Shown here piece by piece: positions 47,180 through 59,610 of a DNA stretch of 64,000 nucleotides (positions within the stretch are counted from its first letter, which is position 1; every line of letters begins with the position of its first letter). Both the position numbers and the translations under genes were made by a program. The notes beneath the pieces were generated by a model. It was not told the DNA's origin. It did no database searches and saw nothing but the letters and a program-made list of their open reading frames with translations. The stretch is from Holothuria scabra (lineage: Eukaryota > Echinodermata > Holothuroidea > Aspidochirotida > Holothuriidae), in NCBI GenBank assembly GCA_037179385.1, contig CM074179.1, forward strand, positions 73,584,719 to 73,648,718. Direction: 5' to 3'.

Positions 47180-48710
47180 CCAAAATCTTGACATCTGTCT
47201 AGCGAATGATATCACAAAAGGAGGTTGACTAAATGGCTACGCAAGGCGTTCGGGACCATGCATGGTATAAGGAAAACCATGGTTAGTTACGAAGGAGGAT
47301 GTAAGACCGGTAGGATAAGAAACACCGAGTATACGTTGGTCGGGAGCCCTAAATTTAATTAACCATCAGTGCCCCTAGTATTTTCTACCAGTCCACGTTC
47401 TTGACACGAATAATGACGAAAATGTAAAAACATGCCTCGAAAACAGGTTGTTCAATTTAGTCCCGACTTCCATTTATTTATTCTGTTTGCTAGGTAATAG
47501 ACCGCTAGATGATCAGTAACTACGGAAAATAGAACATTTTCTACAGTATTGAACAGACAAAGGGATGGTATTGCATTAAGATCAAAACGTAAAATAAACA
47601 TAGACATGAAAAAGCAAGTAGTTTACACTGTACAATTCGGTAAAAACAACAAACGTTGTTTTTCATTATTTTTGTATTCCCTTAGAATTTTGTTTTCTGT
47701 ACGGTTTCTGAACTTTTCCTCAATCATATACTGTCCGTGTTCATATTAGGGAAAATTTAAAGTTTAAGTTGAATACACAGGTCATGTAACTTAATTTATA
47801 ATTGCACGGTATTTCGGTTGTTTCTACCTTTAAAATAAGTACGTAAACGATAATTCCAGACTTTGTTATTCCCAAATTTAGGTTGGACGATTCAAGAAAG
47901 CGATGAATGTACTGTACTAACTTGACGTTTACGGAGCTTTGAACATAAGAGATGTATGCCAAACTGCATCTATTTAGGGTTGGGCTGGCGGAAGTGGAAG
48001 CACACTGAAATTATGACCTCACACGGAGGAACGTGCTTAGAATTCTAGTCACAAATGTATTAATATACTCGGGCTTATGCACCTACGTCACTGTGTTGCG
48101 CATCTCTCTGTTTTTCTACAGGCTTCCATTTTACAGCAATTGTTACTTTACTAAGGTTCTGTTGTGCGCGCGTTTCGGTAACGCAACGACTGCCTTTGAT
48201 CATTTCCATCCAGTGAAACGCGCTGACGTCACGTGCATAATTTCCACAGTCAAAGCAGACTGAGGGACTTCACACCTAAAGGGTCATTTATGAAATTTAG
48301 ATTCAAGTTTTCACATTCTGCGAGATCACTGAACGAGCTAAACCGAACTTGTACGCAAATCTTCGTGCGCATGTCCTATACCACTTGAACCAGTGCCAAC
48401 CAGTGACGTGAACGTGAATGAGTCTATAGCTTGTTCATAACTCAAGTTATTGCTGTTCAAAAAAAGACCCCCCCCCCTTCCCTTGCTTTAAGGTTACAAA
48501 ATGTTCCGTAATACCGGCAGATTACTTCCAAAATCTTTTGTTCTCCTTTTAAATTGATGTTATTAATTTGGCCTCGAAACTTCACACTAGTGAAAATTTA
48601 ATAATATCCGTTTGAGGTTGAGCCGAAATTTTTGTGAGAACAAAGGTTTTATCTTCAAAAGTATTTGCATATTACATTTGCATGTGCGAATATTATAAAA
48701 TATACAGAAA
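47180..48710. other. Intergenic, nothing recognised
   Basis: Sequence between the 3' end of the main gene and the hAT-like element. No exon or repeat identified. Confidence 0.45.
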
Positions 48711-48718
48711 GATGCTCA

Positions 48719-49635
48719 CATGGGCATCCGCAAGGGGGGGGGGGGCAAGGGGGGCACCTGCCCTCTCCCTCCCCTTGGAAAATCAAACTTGTGAAAAAAT
48801 GAATTAAAAATTAATTTAAAAAGAATTAAAAATAATCATCAAAATATCTTTACTCACAGCGTCAGTTTCTACTCGTGAAACAGTAATCGAATCCTCCGAG
48901 GATCGCTTCCGAACTTGTCAAAGTATAAGACATTGGTGGGTGTACCCATCGACGCTATGTATGTCATAGGTATACCCTATTATGTATCATGAAAAATATG
49001 CGGGCATTTGACCAGGAATAGCAAAAGAGAAGATGGTATGCTGAACAGTGAAATAGTAATTTGGGGACCATCATTCGTGATATATATTGGAAATTTGTAA
49101 TTGTAAAAACTATGACAAAATTGTACTAGTTGTCAGGTATGTAGTGTGCATATGGCACCCGACTATTGATGAATGCGTTGGTCTTGGTTTGGTCCCGTGC
49201 TGATCCCAAGTTGCGATGCGCGGATGTAACTGGGATACACAAGGTGAATTGGGGGGGGGGGGGGTGATGATTCATAATTGGGTAACGGACATAGGCCTAT
49301 ATTAGGCTGTTTGACAGTTGTAAGATTTATCGTGCATTGGCGTGAGAGGCCGTGATCGAGAGGCAGATTTCCCTTCAACAATCGTTTACATTGAAAATTC
49401 TAAAAATCTAAAAAATACAGACATGGAATTCCTGTTCCAGAGCTGGGTACATGCAGCTTAGAACACCCGTCAAGTGTCGTTTCCGGCCATCTGGAAGGTT
49501 TTTAAGGCCCAACATTTTCTTGTACGCTCCGCGCCAACCGATGGTGGCGCTCCGCTTAGATGATGTACACAATTCAATCATCCATGAATGACCTTGCCCC
49601 CCCCCCCCTGGTAAAAATTTCTGCGGACGCCCATG
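48719..49635. mobile_element. hAT-like non-autonomous transposon with perfect 8-bp target duplication
   Basis: The left end CATGGGCATCCGCA and right end, read inwards, CATGGGCGTCCGCA differ at one of 14 bases. Both ends continue into G-runs followed by GCAAGG. The flanks are GATGCTCA (48711-48718) and GATGCTCA (49636-49643), an exact 8-bp duplication, the hallmark of hAT-type insertion. The 917-bp interior has no transposase. Near the right end it carries the GCTCCGCGCCAACCGATGG module shared with other repeats in the window. The exact flanks suggest a young insertion. Confidence 0.85.
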
Positions 49636-51363
49636 GATGCTCAATTTACTTGTCGGCATTACAGCACAGACTTCAAACATGTTACTGTAGTTTAGATATT
49701 TTCTTTAAAAAGTCATAACTCGGAACGCAACAAGCTATTGAGATGGAAATTCCAACAATAAAGAGAAAAAAATGTCTTGACTTTTGAGGCTCTTGAAATT
49801 TGTCACGTCAATATCCCTTAAAAGGCAAAATGCAGTCAGACCAACTTAAATCAGTATGAATGGTCCTAGAGAATCACGTGACCATATCTTTTTCACTGAA
49901 TAAAACGTTAGAAGACAACCTTCTTGGTCTACCTTGACTATTGCAATGTCATGTTCTAAAAAAAATCAAGTTAATTTACTTGGAAGGTACATTGGACTGA
50001 GCCCGGTAATTCTTAGATTTAGCTGTTATTTTAAGATGAGTTAAGTTGGCTGTTTTTGCTCCTAAAATAAAATTGAGAACTTTAGCTCTATCGCAACCGT
50101 GGTTTTCAAATGTTAAAAGAAAGTGAAATAAACCTTGACAAGAGGTATGAGTAAACGATGTTAAGGTTTAAAAAAAAAGATAGGGATGCAGAAGAAAGTC
50201 GGCCCACGTAAAGTAAATCAAAATAGAAATTAATTTCATTCCTTCGTTATTTGGATTTATGGTAAATTCAAAGTACAAACCGACATGATAAAGGAAAAAC
50301 TCACTTTACTGTGCAATTTTTTGGAGTTTCAAATACAGCAAAACACAGTTGGGTAAATATGTTGGTTGCCATAAATAATTTATGTAGACTTTTTAACAAC
50401 CCTTTGCTCATGCATGTTTTCTATCACAATTTTGCATACAGGAGTGCCATGCTCGAGTGGTCAGATTTCTTGTGATTAATATACTAGCTAAGTGACTTAC
50501 ATCGAAATAATATTGTTACATATATCTGTATAAAATATATATATATAAAACAAGCTTCTTCATACTAAGACCTCAGCTCTGACAAAGAAAACGTGGGCTA
50601 AGATATACCGGTATTATAAATACGTCTTGAATTATTTAGCTTGATAAATATTGTCATGTTAATGGGTAAAATATATTAAAACTATAAACAATGTTTCCTT
50701 GTTGGAGGTCTTAATTACAAACTGTGCATTTGTTCCTTTGTGACAATTCAAATGCTATTTCTTGAACGGTTCAGACTAGCTAAATGAATTGGAATCACCA
50801 ATAAGTGACGCAAAATTGCGTTTTTGCTTACTTGAGTCTGGAAACAAAGAATGTAAAAATTTGTTATGTGACACCAGATCGAATGGTACCTGTCAACTTC
50901 AATGCTATCAAAATTTTCCCCAATATTTTCTTCTGATTTTAAAATATTTGTCCAAAGAGAGACAAGAATGTTTCTAAAGAAAAAATCCTCCCACAACAGA
51001 GAGTTCCAGTTTTCTAACCTAGTTCATTGCAGAATCCACTCCCTTGAACCTTGGACAAATTTACCCTGTCCTTGCAGTCTTTGCTTGTTACACAACTGAC
51101 AAAGAGCAAATTTGTTGCAGATTAGCCTACATGGTCCGGTGGCCGTCTGTTATTGTCTGCAGTTTTCTATTGTTGTAAATTCGGCCAAGTCGTTACGCTA
51201 TCGGCCAAGTCGTGACGTCCTCTTTCAAGGGGCAGAATTCTCTAATGTACTTCAGGCCCTCCGGTCCCACAGCTGTCTAAAATTTATCATCATCCACAAT
51301 CTCAGTTAATTGCATCAAGGAGAGTATACAATACCCAACGTGTAATTAGAAAAATCTCAGTAC

Positions 51364-51420
51364 CAGTGGCGTATTTGGGATGGAGGCATTGGGCCTTGCC
51401 TCCCCCTCTACCGCTGGTGC
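51364..51420. repeat. hAT-type terminus without a proven partner
   Basis: CAGTGGCGTATTTGGG begins at 51364. The inverted form TACGCCACTG ends at 54028 and could be its partner, but the adjacent 8-mers (CTCAGTAC and GGTATGTC) do not match. They may belong to two different insertions. Confidence 0.35.
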
Positions 51421-51940
51421 TGGTTTTTAACCAAACTTTAGTGGTGTCACGACACAAGGTTTACCGAAGGCTACGTACTTTATTTAAAATGTTTTATGAC
51501 ATTGGCTAACACCACCATCCTATCCTAACGACTTCAGAAAACATAAAAAGGAATCATATCTATACACAACCAAAAAGCGCAATTTTGATTATATAAATAC
51601 AAAAAAAAAAAAAAAAGAAAAAAAAAAGGCTCCTTGCTTATAAAATTTGTAATCAAAAGTTGGTAAACAGTGCATCTATAATGATAGAGCGCCATCCTTT
51701 AGGTTAAACCCAAGTTCTCATACACCCACAGAGTGTGCTTCTCTTGTAAACAGAGTAGAATAAACAGGAAAAAGAAAAAAGATAGAAACACTACAAGTTC
51801 GAAATAAGGTAGTATAAAGAGAGTAGTAAATAGCGAGTAGGCCTATATTGTAACATTTTTAGACCTTCCAAACCCTTTAACAGATCTTCATTAAATACAG
51901 GACAATAAAACTGAACTACTATGAACGTATGAAGGGCGTT

Positions 51941-52200
51941 CCCAGCAGAAAATTCCCTTTAAGACCCTTTGTCCAAATTCCATTAACCAAAGGGTTTCAA
52001 TGGGTTCTAATAGGTTTTCAAAAGGGTTTGGTTTGAGCAAAAGGTAATTTCATAATTCCCCTTGAGATTTGTTCAATTCCCATCACCAATCAAAGAGAAG
52101 CCTTTGAATATGCAAAGGGTTTTCCAAAGGGAACCACTTGAAACCCTTTGGGTTCAAAGGGTTATACCTCAAAGGGTTCCAAAGGGAACTTTCCGCTGGG
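51941..52200. mobile_element. MITE-like inverted repeat rich in AAAGGGTT motifs, 260 bp
   Basis: The ends are CCCAGCAGAAAATTCCCTTT and, inverted, CCCAGCGGAAAGTTCCCTTT (two mismatches in 20). The interior is an imperfect palindrome built from AAAGGGTT / AACCCTTT words. Flanking TT occurs on both sides, too short to prove a target duplication. No coding capacity. Superfamily unknown to me. Confidence 0.7.
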
Positions 52201-52212
52201 TTCCTGTCAACT

Positions 52213-52366
52213 ATAGACCTATTTCCAAATAGCAATTACAATGAATTGTGGGATAGTTTTGGGTGTGCGTCAATTTTCACCACAGTAAAATGCCGTTGAC
52301 AAAAATGACAAACACCAAAACTCTATCCCACAATCGTTTGTAATTGCTATTTGGAAATAGGTCTAT
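52213..52366. mobile_element. 154-bp MITE-like element with long terminal inverted repeats
   Basis: The left arm begins ATAGACCTATTTCCAAATAG and the right arm ends with its exact inverse. The arms continue as CAATTACAA, then ATTGTGGGATAG and TTTTGG, nearly perfect over about 55 bases, around a ~45-base centre. It stands 12 bases from the preceding MITE. Single-stranded it would fold into a long hairpin. No clear target duplication could be fixed. Confidence 0.8.
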
Positions 52367-52564
52367 GATGTATCTTTTTACACTAGGTTGTCAAGCTATA
52401 ACAAACATGGGTGACGACCCTTTACGTTAGCCGCGCACACTACACGATTTTGCAAACCGCAACTCAACTCGATCGTCGGATCTCCAACAGTCGTGCATGT
52501 AGTGTGAGTGAGTTTACGACTGCGACTGGCAGTTCGGACCAGTTTTAAGTCGCATCGCCTTCAG

Positions 52565-52596
52565 TCGGGAAGAACGAACATGTTGGTTCTTCCCGA
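52565..52596. repeat. Perfect 11-bp hairpin
   Basis: TCGGGAAGAAC and GTTCTTCCCGA face each other across a ten-base loop. It lies just after a short region with ends CGCACACTACACGA and CGTGCATGTAGTGTG (about 52,433-52,506), which itself looks like a small inverted-repeat element. Confidence 0.7.
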
Positions 52597-52989
52597 ATCT
52601 GTACGGCGACAGTCGCAAGTGACTGAAATATCTGACCAATCAAAATTACTGATTCATATGCACGTGATATATAAATACGGTGAAAGTTGTCTGATGCTTG
52701 TTCCGGTGACAACTTTTGACGTAACTTTGTGTAAATATTCAGTTGGAAAAGACGGATATATGGACCGAGTACGACGAGTAGAGATAAGACAAACTCGTAG
52801 AAATGTGAGAGAAACGACCTGTGCTTTATAACTGTGGAAGCAAATGTTTTTTCCTATAAGAATGCTTTGAAAAAAAAAAAAAACCGCGGTTGAAGAGATT
52901 GCCAAGGCGGTCGACATCACTGGTGAGCTGTAAACTTGCATAGGCCTAGTACGCTAGCTACACACTGAAATTAAAATTCTGCTAGGAAG

Positions 52990-55900
52990 ACTATCTACGC
53001 GGAGCTCCACCACTGGTTGGCGCGGAACGAACAGAAAATTTTGAAAAATCGTACCCCTGAGACAGTTGAAAATGTCATTTCTCAGGCTTAAGGGGGATCT
53101 AAGCAGTCGCTATTTGATAAGAAAATTACCCTGATAAAATGTATCACTACCAACCGATGAAATGGTCCGGCATATTTTCGGGGGAAAACTACAAAACGGA
53201 ATTGGAAATATGCTAGTAAATTTTACTCTAGTACTCTTGGCTATATTCAATATATATTGAAAAAAATGAGTGCCCGTACTTCCGACTACATACAGTATGA
53301 ATTTACTTTTAAAAAAAGTAGGCCTATGGGGATCTTAGCAGTCGCTATTTTGATCAGAAGAAACAGTTAAAATGTACCACTACCATTGGATGAAATAAAG
53401 TAAATGATTTTCCCGAATATTTGACCATTTCAGGCAAATTTTTGCAAGACTACAGTGTGAAGTTGGGATGATGAAAACATTTTTTTCACATTCTACCCAA
53501 AAGTGTCGCAGATCTTTTTTATTTTCCATGAAGATTGTATTTTGAACACAGCGTCTTCTGTTTTTCGGCAAAGATTTGAGGCTATTAAAATAATCGGCCA
53601 TTTCGGGTATTGTGTTACACAAGATTTAAAAACAGGCTCAAGAATAATTGTTTCTTTTAAGCCATAGATTTCCCAAATGTGTCGCGATTTTTTTTATCTC
53701 TTTAATTTTTACCCTTTTTACCCTTACTATGATACTTTTCCATTTTCGGACAAATGCTTGAAAGAATTTGGATATTCGACAATTTCGAGCATTGTATTGT
53801 GATTATCTGTGAAGTAAAGGTCACAAATAATAGCTTTTTGAGCTGCCCTAAGTTTTAGCGACTTTTTGGAATCTTGCGACTATATTACCTTCCTTTCCCT
53901 TTTTTCCGGTATATCTTTTTGAGATTTCGGCCATATTTAGGCCCGAACTTTTCCCAAATTCCTGCCCGAATTTAGATTTTGCGGAAATTTGGGGCAGTCT
54001 TCCCCCTGCCACGTCTCGTACGCCACTGGGTATGTCCACTTCAGCCAAGAGCTAAATGAAGTCCTGTGAGGTAATAGTGGTAAGGCAGTAAGGTTGTGAC
54101 CCTTGAGACTGCATTGACCCAACATGGGTTTGGTGGTTGCACTGGCCAATGACTGGCAGCAATGGCCCTGCAAATTCCTTCTAACCATAATAGACCCAAA
54201 TATTCTACCCACCACACCAAGTATGATTTTGGAACGATTTTGTGCATCCCCAGGAATTGAAAAAAAAAAAAAAACCCTACAGGAAGTAGAAACATGCCAG
54301 ATGCTAGGAGCACACTTTAATCCACACCAAGGTAGCCAATTTTAGCCACTCCAAATCTGTTAGAAAATTATCCGTCCAGAAACCCGAGGAGGAAAAAGTC
54401 AAGAGATTCCGAAGATATGAAGCTTGTCACAGTCTGAATTTATTCCGGAATTCAGAGTGGGGCGCAATTGCAGAATACCCTGCAACTGTTTGAACGACAA
54501 AAATAAACTCTCCTACAGGTTATCGTTAGTGTGGGGGTCCAGGGGGCGAAGCCCCCAGAAGCCTTGCAACCTTTGCACTCTGAAAAGTAATATTTGAGCC
54601 AGATAATAGCCGAAACGTAATAAAAGCAACTTAAATTTGTTTTATTACTTTTGAAAAATTAATTTTGCGACATTCAGTTATGAGGGGGGGGGGGGTATGT
54701 CCCCCCAAATCTCATAAAAATATTGGGGGGGGGAGGCCTTCCTGCCCCCCATTTTTGCTAGTATTTTGTTTGAATATCTGTCCAAATCGATGACTGTACT
54801 GCCACAGCTCCTGATCCAATACCTACATTAATTTTTAACTTGGAATCTCAAGACAAAGGTGGTTCAGATGCATGTTGGAGTGCGTGGGAAGTGATAGTTT
54901 CCTGCGATCAGGAAGGAGTATTTGGATAATACTTCCCTGCTCCAACTGATGGTGGAAATCCGTGCCAAGTTCCTTCCCCCTCCCCCCATAGGTTCTGAGT
55001 ATTTATTTCCTGGGACCAGGGAACTGCCTTTTGACGGTGGATGCATCTAGAACTTGGTTTTTGCGTCAATATATTGCATCTAAAGACCCTCAAGTATCCA
55101 AAGGGAATGACACTGGTTGGGTCATAACAACGGCTTCAAAACGGAGTCTACATGCCGTTGTGCGTGGTGTTCAGCATAAGCATCAGAGTAGGGGGGAAAA
55201 CAATTTGGCGCAGCAAGTTAAACCAGACTGCTAAACATTAAGGCGCAAAGCCCAATATAAACAGCTAAATTCAGCGATCTGGAACTTGAAGCATTTTTAC
55301 TAAAACTTTGGCGTAAGCTACCAGTCAACTAATGGTGGCACTCCGCTTAGACAGTGTGTCTGCTGCCATACACTGTCCTAATCCGCTATTCATTATTCCA
55401 AATTTTGTCACTTTGCATACACCACGGAAATTCCTGGGCACTTGCCTTTGGATGTATCTTTTGAATATTTTTTCACTTCAATGGAAATTGAGGGAAAATA
55501 AAGAATAAAAAACGATGTAGATGTCCTGGAGGGTATAATGAGGCCTCGTGTTTTCCCACTAATATACCGTGAACAGGCCTGGGACGAGCCTTTTCTAGCG
55601 ATCGGGGAGGCAATTTGGACCAAAGTTTTCTTGCGCTCCGTGCAAACCCAATTCTTTGCCAGCAATAGGTGCGCATTGATTCAATGCGATTATTCTTAGA
55701 AAATGGTTCATTAAATACATAATGGGTCCCCTTAAGCATACAAAATATCATAATGCATCAAATTACGTATTTTCACATTAAAATACTAGAAAGCTCCACA
55801 TCGTGAGAGGGGGGAACACGACCCTCCCACACCCTCTCCCCTCGCGGGTAATCGCTCTCGGGCCCGGTCGCTTCGCTCCCTCGCATCAGTTTTGGCCCGC

Positions 55901-57329
55901 CTATGAAGAAAGGTCTAGACACGCCCTTGTGAGTGGTCGTGATTTTTCAAAGATTTATGTACTCTCCACGCGAACAGATGGTGGCGCTCCGCTTGGTCTT
56001 TCGGGCAGAAATAGATACTTCAGACAGAGAATCACCATGCGTCCCCATTAATCGCTCTCTCTCAATTCAGCCCCCCCCCCCCTTCCCATTTTGAAATGTC
56101 TGGATCCGCGCCTGCTTCTGATCCAATCAGATCAAATCATGTACTGCCCTCAGCTATCGGTTACTGAATTATACTGTGATAAATGATAGAGCCCATTTCT
56201 TTTGATCATGACTTTCCACCAAGTGGCGGATCCAGAGGGGGGGAGTATGCATCCCCCCCCCCCGGGATGGTAAAAATTGTATAGATAGCCAGGCTAATTG
56301 TAGCCTAGGCCTAATTACATTTTAAAAATACAGTGATATAGTTGTTACATTATTTGATGACGGTATTTTTGTGTCATATTCTTCAAAAAAAGGAAAAATG
56401 TAAATTATAATGTATCTATCTTCCGTATCATTTGGTATATTCCCGTTTTGTCTACATATTGCGCAATGGCGAATGCTAAATCTAGCGTTTTCCGCCAGCG
56501 GCCGTTGGTAACGCTGTTTGTAACATCGCATGTGTGTCTATGTCAATACGTGGGGCTTCGACTATCATCGGATAATGGGCCAATCGTTGATAAGAAGGCT
56601 TGTACGGGGATGTTGCAGAGTGTGTAGGCCATACGAGTTGAGATATGAATAAATAGATGAGAAGAAGATTTAGTTCTGATTCAAGATGATGGGCGGTTTT
56701 ATTCCGTTCGATTAACAGCCGGCAAAAAAATTATTAAAATTTAACTATATACAGATTGCTCCTCGTCTGAAGTCTGCTGCACCAGTGTATGAGTGTGACA
56801 AAAACTTGCAAGCTCGGAGCTTTCATGTCTCGGGGAGATCGGAACACATGCGATCCCCTGATTGGTTAAAACTCGTGACGCACCAAATTCAATAAATTTT
56901 AAGGAATGTGCTGATCTAAAAAATGACCAATGAGGAGGCTTTAGAGGGTGAAATTGGCCACACCTTGCAAATACCGGATACAGCATACAAGTGGAACTAG
57001 GGCGAGATAGTTTGTCACGTTCACCGGTTACACATGACGGGAAACAGGAAGGGCCCTGGGAATCTAGGACAAACTGAAGTAAGAGTTGCCCTCAAACAAC
57101 AAGATGGCGTTCCTGTTAAAGGTCATGGAGGGCACCCCATACTACATGACACTACGTACAGTTTACACATGACATAGCCTAAAACCGTGCAACGGTAAAA
57201 GAGTATACCCGGATTTAAATTCATATTGACCGTATAGTCCGTTGAAGTAATGATTACCCAAACTTTCAAGACCATGTTTTGAAAGCGTGGCAGTTGCATA
57301 GTGGCTCAAAATATTGAAACATTTAGCAC
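52990..57329. other. Repeat mosaic with C/G-runs and GCGCTCCGC modules
   Basis: Several pieces of transposon-like sequence: TGGTGGC[A/G]CTCCGCTT at about 55,333 and 55,980, an inverted GCGGAGCTCC..GGTTGGCGCGG at about 52,998, long C or G runs near 54,690, 56,070 and 56,235, and hAT-type ends near 54,020 and 56,224. No complete element could be bounded and no coding exon was found. Confidence 0.45.
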
Positions 57330-57975
57330 CATGTTGCATCTCGGCCCCCTTTTCTTAGACACCCAGGAGGGGCAGAGGGCTCTAAAAATGAGGAATTCGG
57401 AAAATAGCCAATTGTTAGACCAGTCTACTGTGTGGTTTTGACAACTCATGAAATTACGAAATGCCCAATCAATTTTCTCTAATAAAAGCTCCATATTGGT
57501 CACTATTTGGTTCAAGAAAGCAAAATTTTCCGCGCGCTTCGCGCGCCACAAATTGCAATTCCTGAGGAGAAGTGCTCGCTCATACCTTCACTTTGGTAAA
57601 CTTTTCTGAACTCTGGAAGTGACAAAATCAGAAATTAGCTACACTTGTGACACCAGATCACCAAGTGACACCGTTAAGTGTATACAGTGCTATTTTCATA
57701 AATTCATAAAATTCCACACTTTCTCCAATATTAAGCTCAAAAATTTTCGTCGGAGAGCCTCATTACGTAGGCATTGGATAACATTATGTAGCAACAACGA
57801 TCTTTGGTAGCCGCCCAACCTCAGATTTTTCGATAGAAAATGTAAATTCTTCAGTAATCCCCCAATTGTTAAAATTTCCTTGCAGGAAACCCAGCATCCA
57901 AACCTTTCTGCAATGCAAGCTTCATATTTGGAAAGGGCGAAAATTTACGCCCCTAATGGAGTGCTAATCACACTT
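57330..57975 (+). repeat. Interspersed repeat family C, copy 2
   Basis: Carries the same ordered blocks as the copy at 19 kb (CTTTGGTAAACTTTTCTGAA, TCGTCGGAGAGCCTCATTAC, TAGCAACAACGATCTTTGG, GCAGGAAACCCAGCATCCAA). A palindromic CGCGCGCTTCGCGCGC lies inside it near 57,530. Confidence 0.65.
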
Positions 57976-59270
57976 AAAAATAGGGCAAAATATGGATGCC
58001 TGCCTACCACCCCCATTTCCCATTTCCTCAATTCCAATAGGCATCAGAGACTAAACAACAGCCATATATATGGTGGTGCTTCGCTAAGTGTACATTTGAT
58101 GTCCCATCCACATGCAGACCCCCACTGCAAATTCCTGGATCCACCGGAAATTCCACCGTCATTTTTCTTAGCTAGAGTGATTCATTTTACTCCCTTGCAA
58201 TTAGCGACTTCGGTTATTCGTTATGGCGGCTGTGCAATGCGCACATCTTCCAAACCGTCGGGAGAAACAAACCAATCCCGTATACAACACGTATTTCAGA
58301 ATTTGAATTTAAGTGAACATTATTGTGAAGTTATTGTAACTTAAACGGCCATAATGTAAGGAAGGATCTTAAGTGTGGTTTATTGCAGTGGATTGAGTCT
58401 AAATTATCTTTTTGGTGTAAAAATTTGCATTTTTATGTGCCGTTACGTAGGACTGAGACCCCCTTTTCCCCTTTTCCCTTCGAGTTGGCTAGACAATTAG
58501 GTAATGAAACAAGATAACTTCGCATACTGTTTGATGAACTCTGTTTACATTGTGCCCCATAATTCCATGCGGCAACGAATAACCGAACTAGCTTTTTCAC
58601 TTCCATTCATACATGCATCTTTACCACTGTTGTAATGAGGGTAGCCTTTGTACAGGACCAAAGATCTTTTTCAAGACAGCGGTTACAATGGATTGTGAGA
58701 TTCAGCTTTGGTACTAATCATTTTTCTCAACGCATTTTACTGCGACAAAATATGATGAACACTAATACTTTGTATATAATCCTTTGATGAGTCTATGGGC
58801 ACATATTCCTCGTAATAAATACAAGTACTGAGTACAAAGCGTATCAATGTGAGTGTTAGTGCTCACTTTCGTGGGGGTGGATTGCGCCTATACACAAGTA
58901 GTATCTTGGGCATGATCTGAGGTTCGAGCTGTTGGAAAATTTTTGTCCCCATCCACAAAACAGATCACGTCCCTGCCTTATAACACATTAATGCTGGTGT
59001 GTCATTAAATATCAAGTTACTAGTAAAATAACTTGCAATGTTCCAAAGAAGGTCAAAACTTTGCAATAAAAAACAGGGATAAATTGTTCCAATTTTATAA
59101 AGGAAATAAAAGTGACCTATAACATTATCAATATGCTCTGCTAATATCTGATTAAGTGATATAATTACTAGATTTGTGTGTGAAAGTGAGCTGGAAGGGG
59201 TGAGGGCAGCAGACATTCTATCACTTCCTTACATTGACAAGGATGCTTTTTATCCTTGGTTTTTTTTCAG

Positions 59271-59325
59271 ACTGTTGTGATGACCCCAAAGTAGGAATAG
59301 AACTTCCTCCTGGGGATTGCAAGTG
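59271..59325 (+). other. Possible isolated short exon
   Basis: A strong acceptor (TTGGTTTTTTTTCAG to 59270) and donor GTAAGG (59326) bound 55 bases that are open when entered in phase 1: CCDDPKVGIELPPGDCK. It leaves in phase 2. No partner exon was found on either side, so it may be part of a gene whose other exons I missed, or chance. Confidence 0.2.
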
Positions 59326-59610
59326 GTAAGGTTCTCATAACATTTACAGTTGTGTGTGTGATCACATTTTCATAAGGTGTAACTGTTGAGAAAGTATGCA
59401 GTAATGTTTAAAGAAAAACAAAAATCTGTCCATTTATGTTGGGATATGATGTCATATGAGCTTGTTTTAAGTCCACTCTTTGTTAAAGATGTGACAACTT
59501 TACTTGCTCATATCTTAAAATCCCCACATCGGATTTCAGTGCAAATTTCACCCAAATGCTGAGAATAACGTGTCAAAATTTGAAATGACCTTTAACCCTT
59601 CTTTTAAAAT
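59320..59610 (-). repeat. Interspersed repeat family B, copy 3 (inverted)
   Basis: In reverse orientation it matches the left half of copy 1: AGAAGGGTTAAAGGTCATTT, GAAATTTGCACTGAAATCCG, AAGATATGAGCAAGTAAAG and GCTCATATGACATCATATCC. Confidence 0.65.

Noticed and set aside
51364..54028. A 2.66-kb hAT element bounded by CAGTGGCGTA ends
   Set aside because: The two ends are similar, but the flanking 8-mers do not match and two other complete MITEs lie between; single-element status cannot be shown.
57880..58344. 154-codon frame
   Set aside because: It starts inside repeat family C and has no domain; the homologous frame is not kept in the copy at 19 kb.
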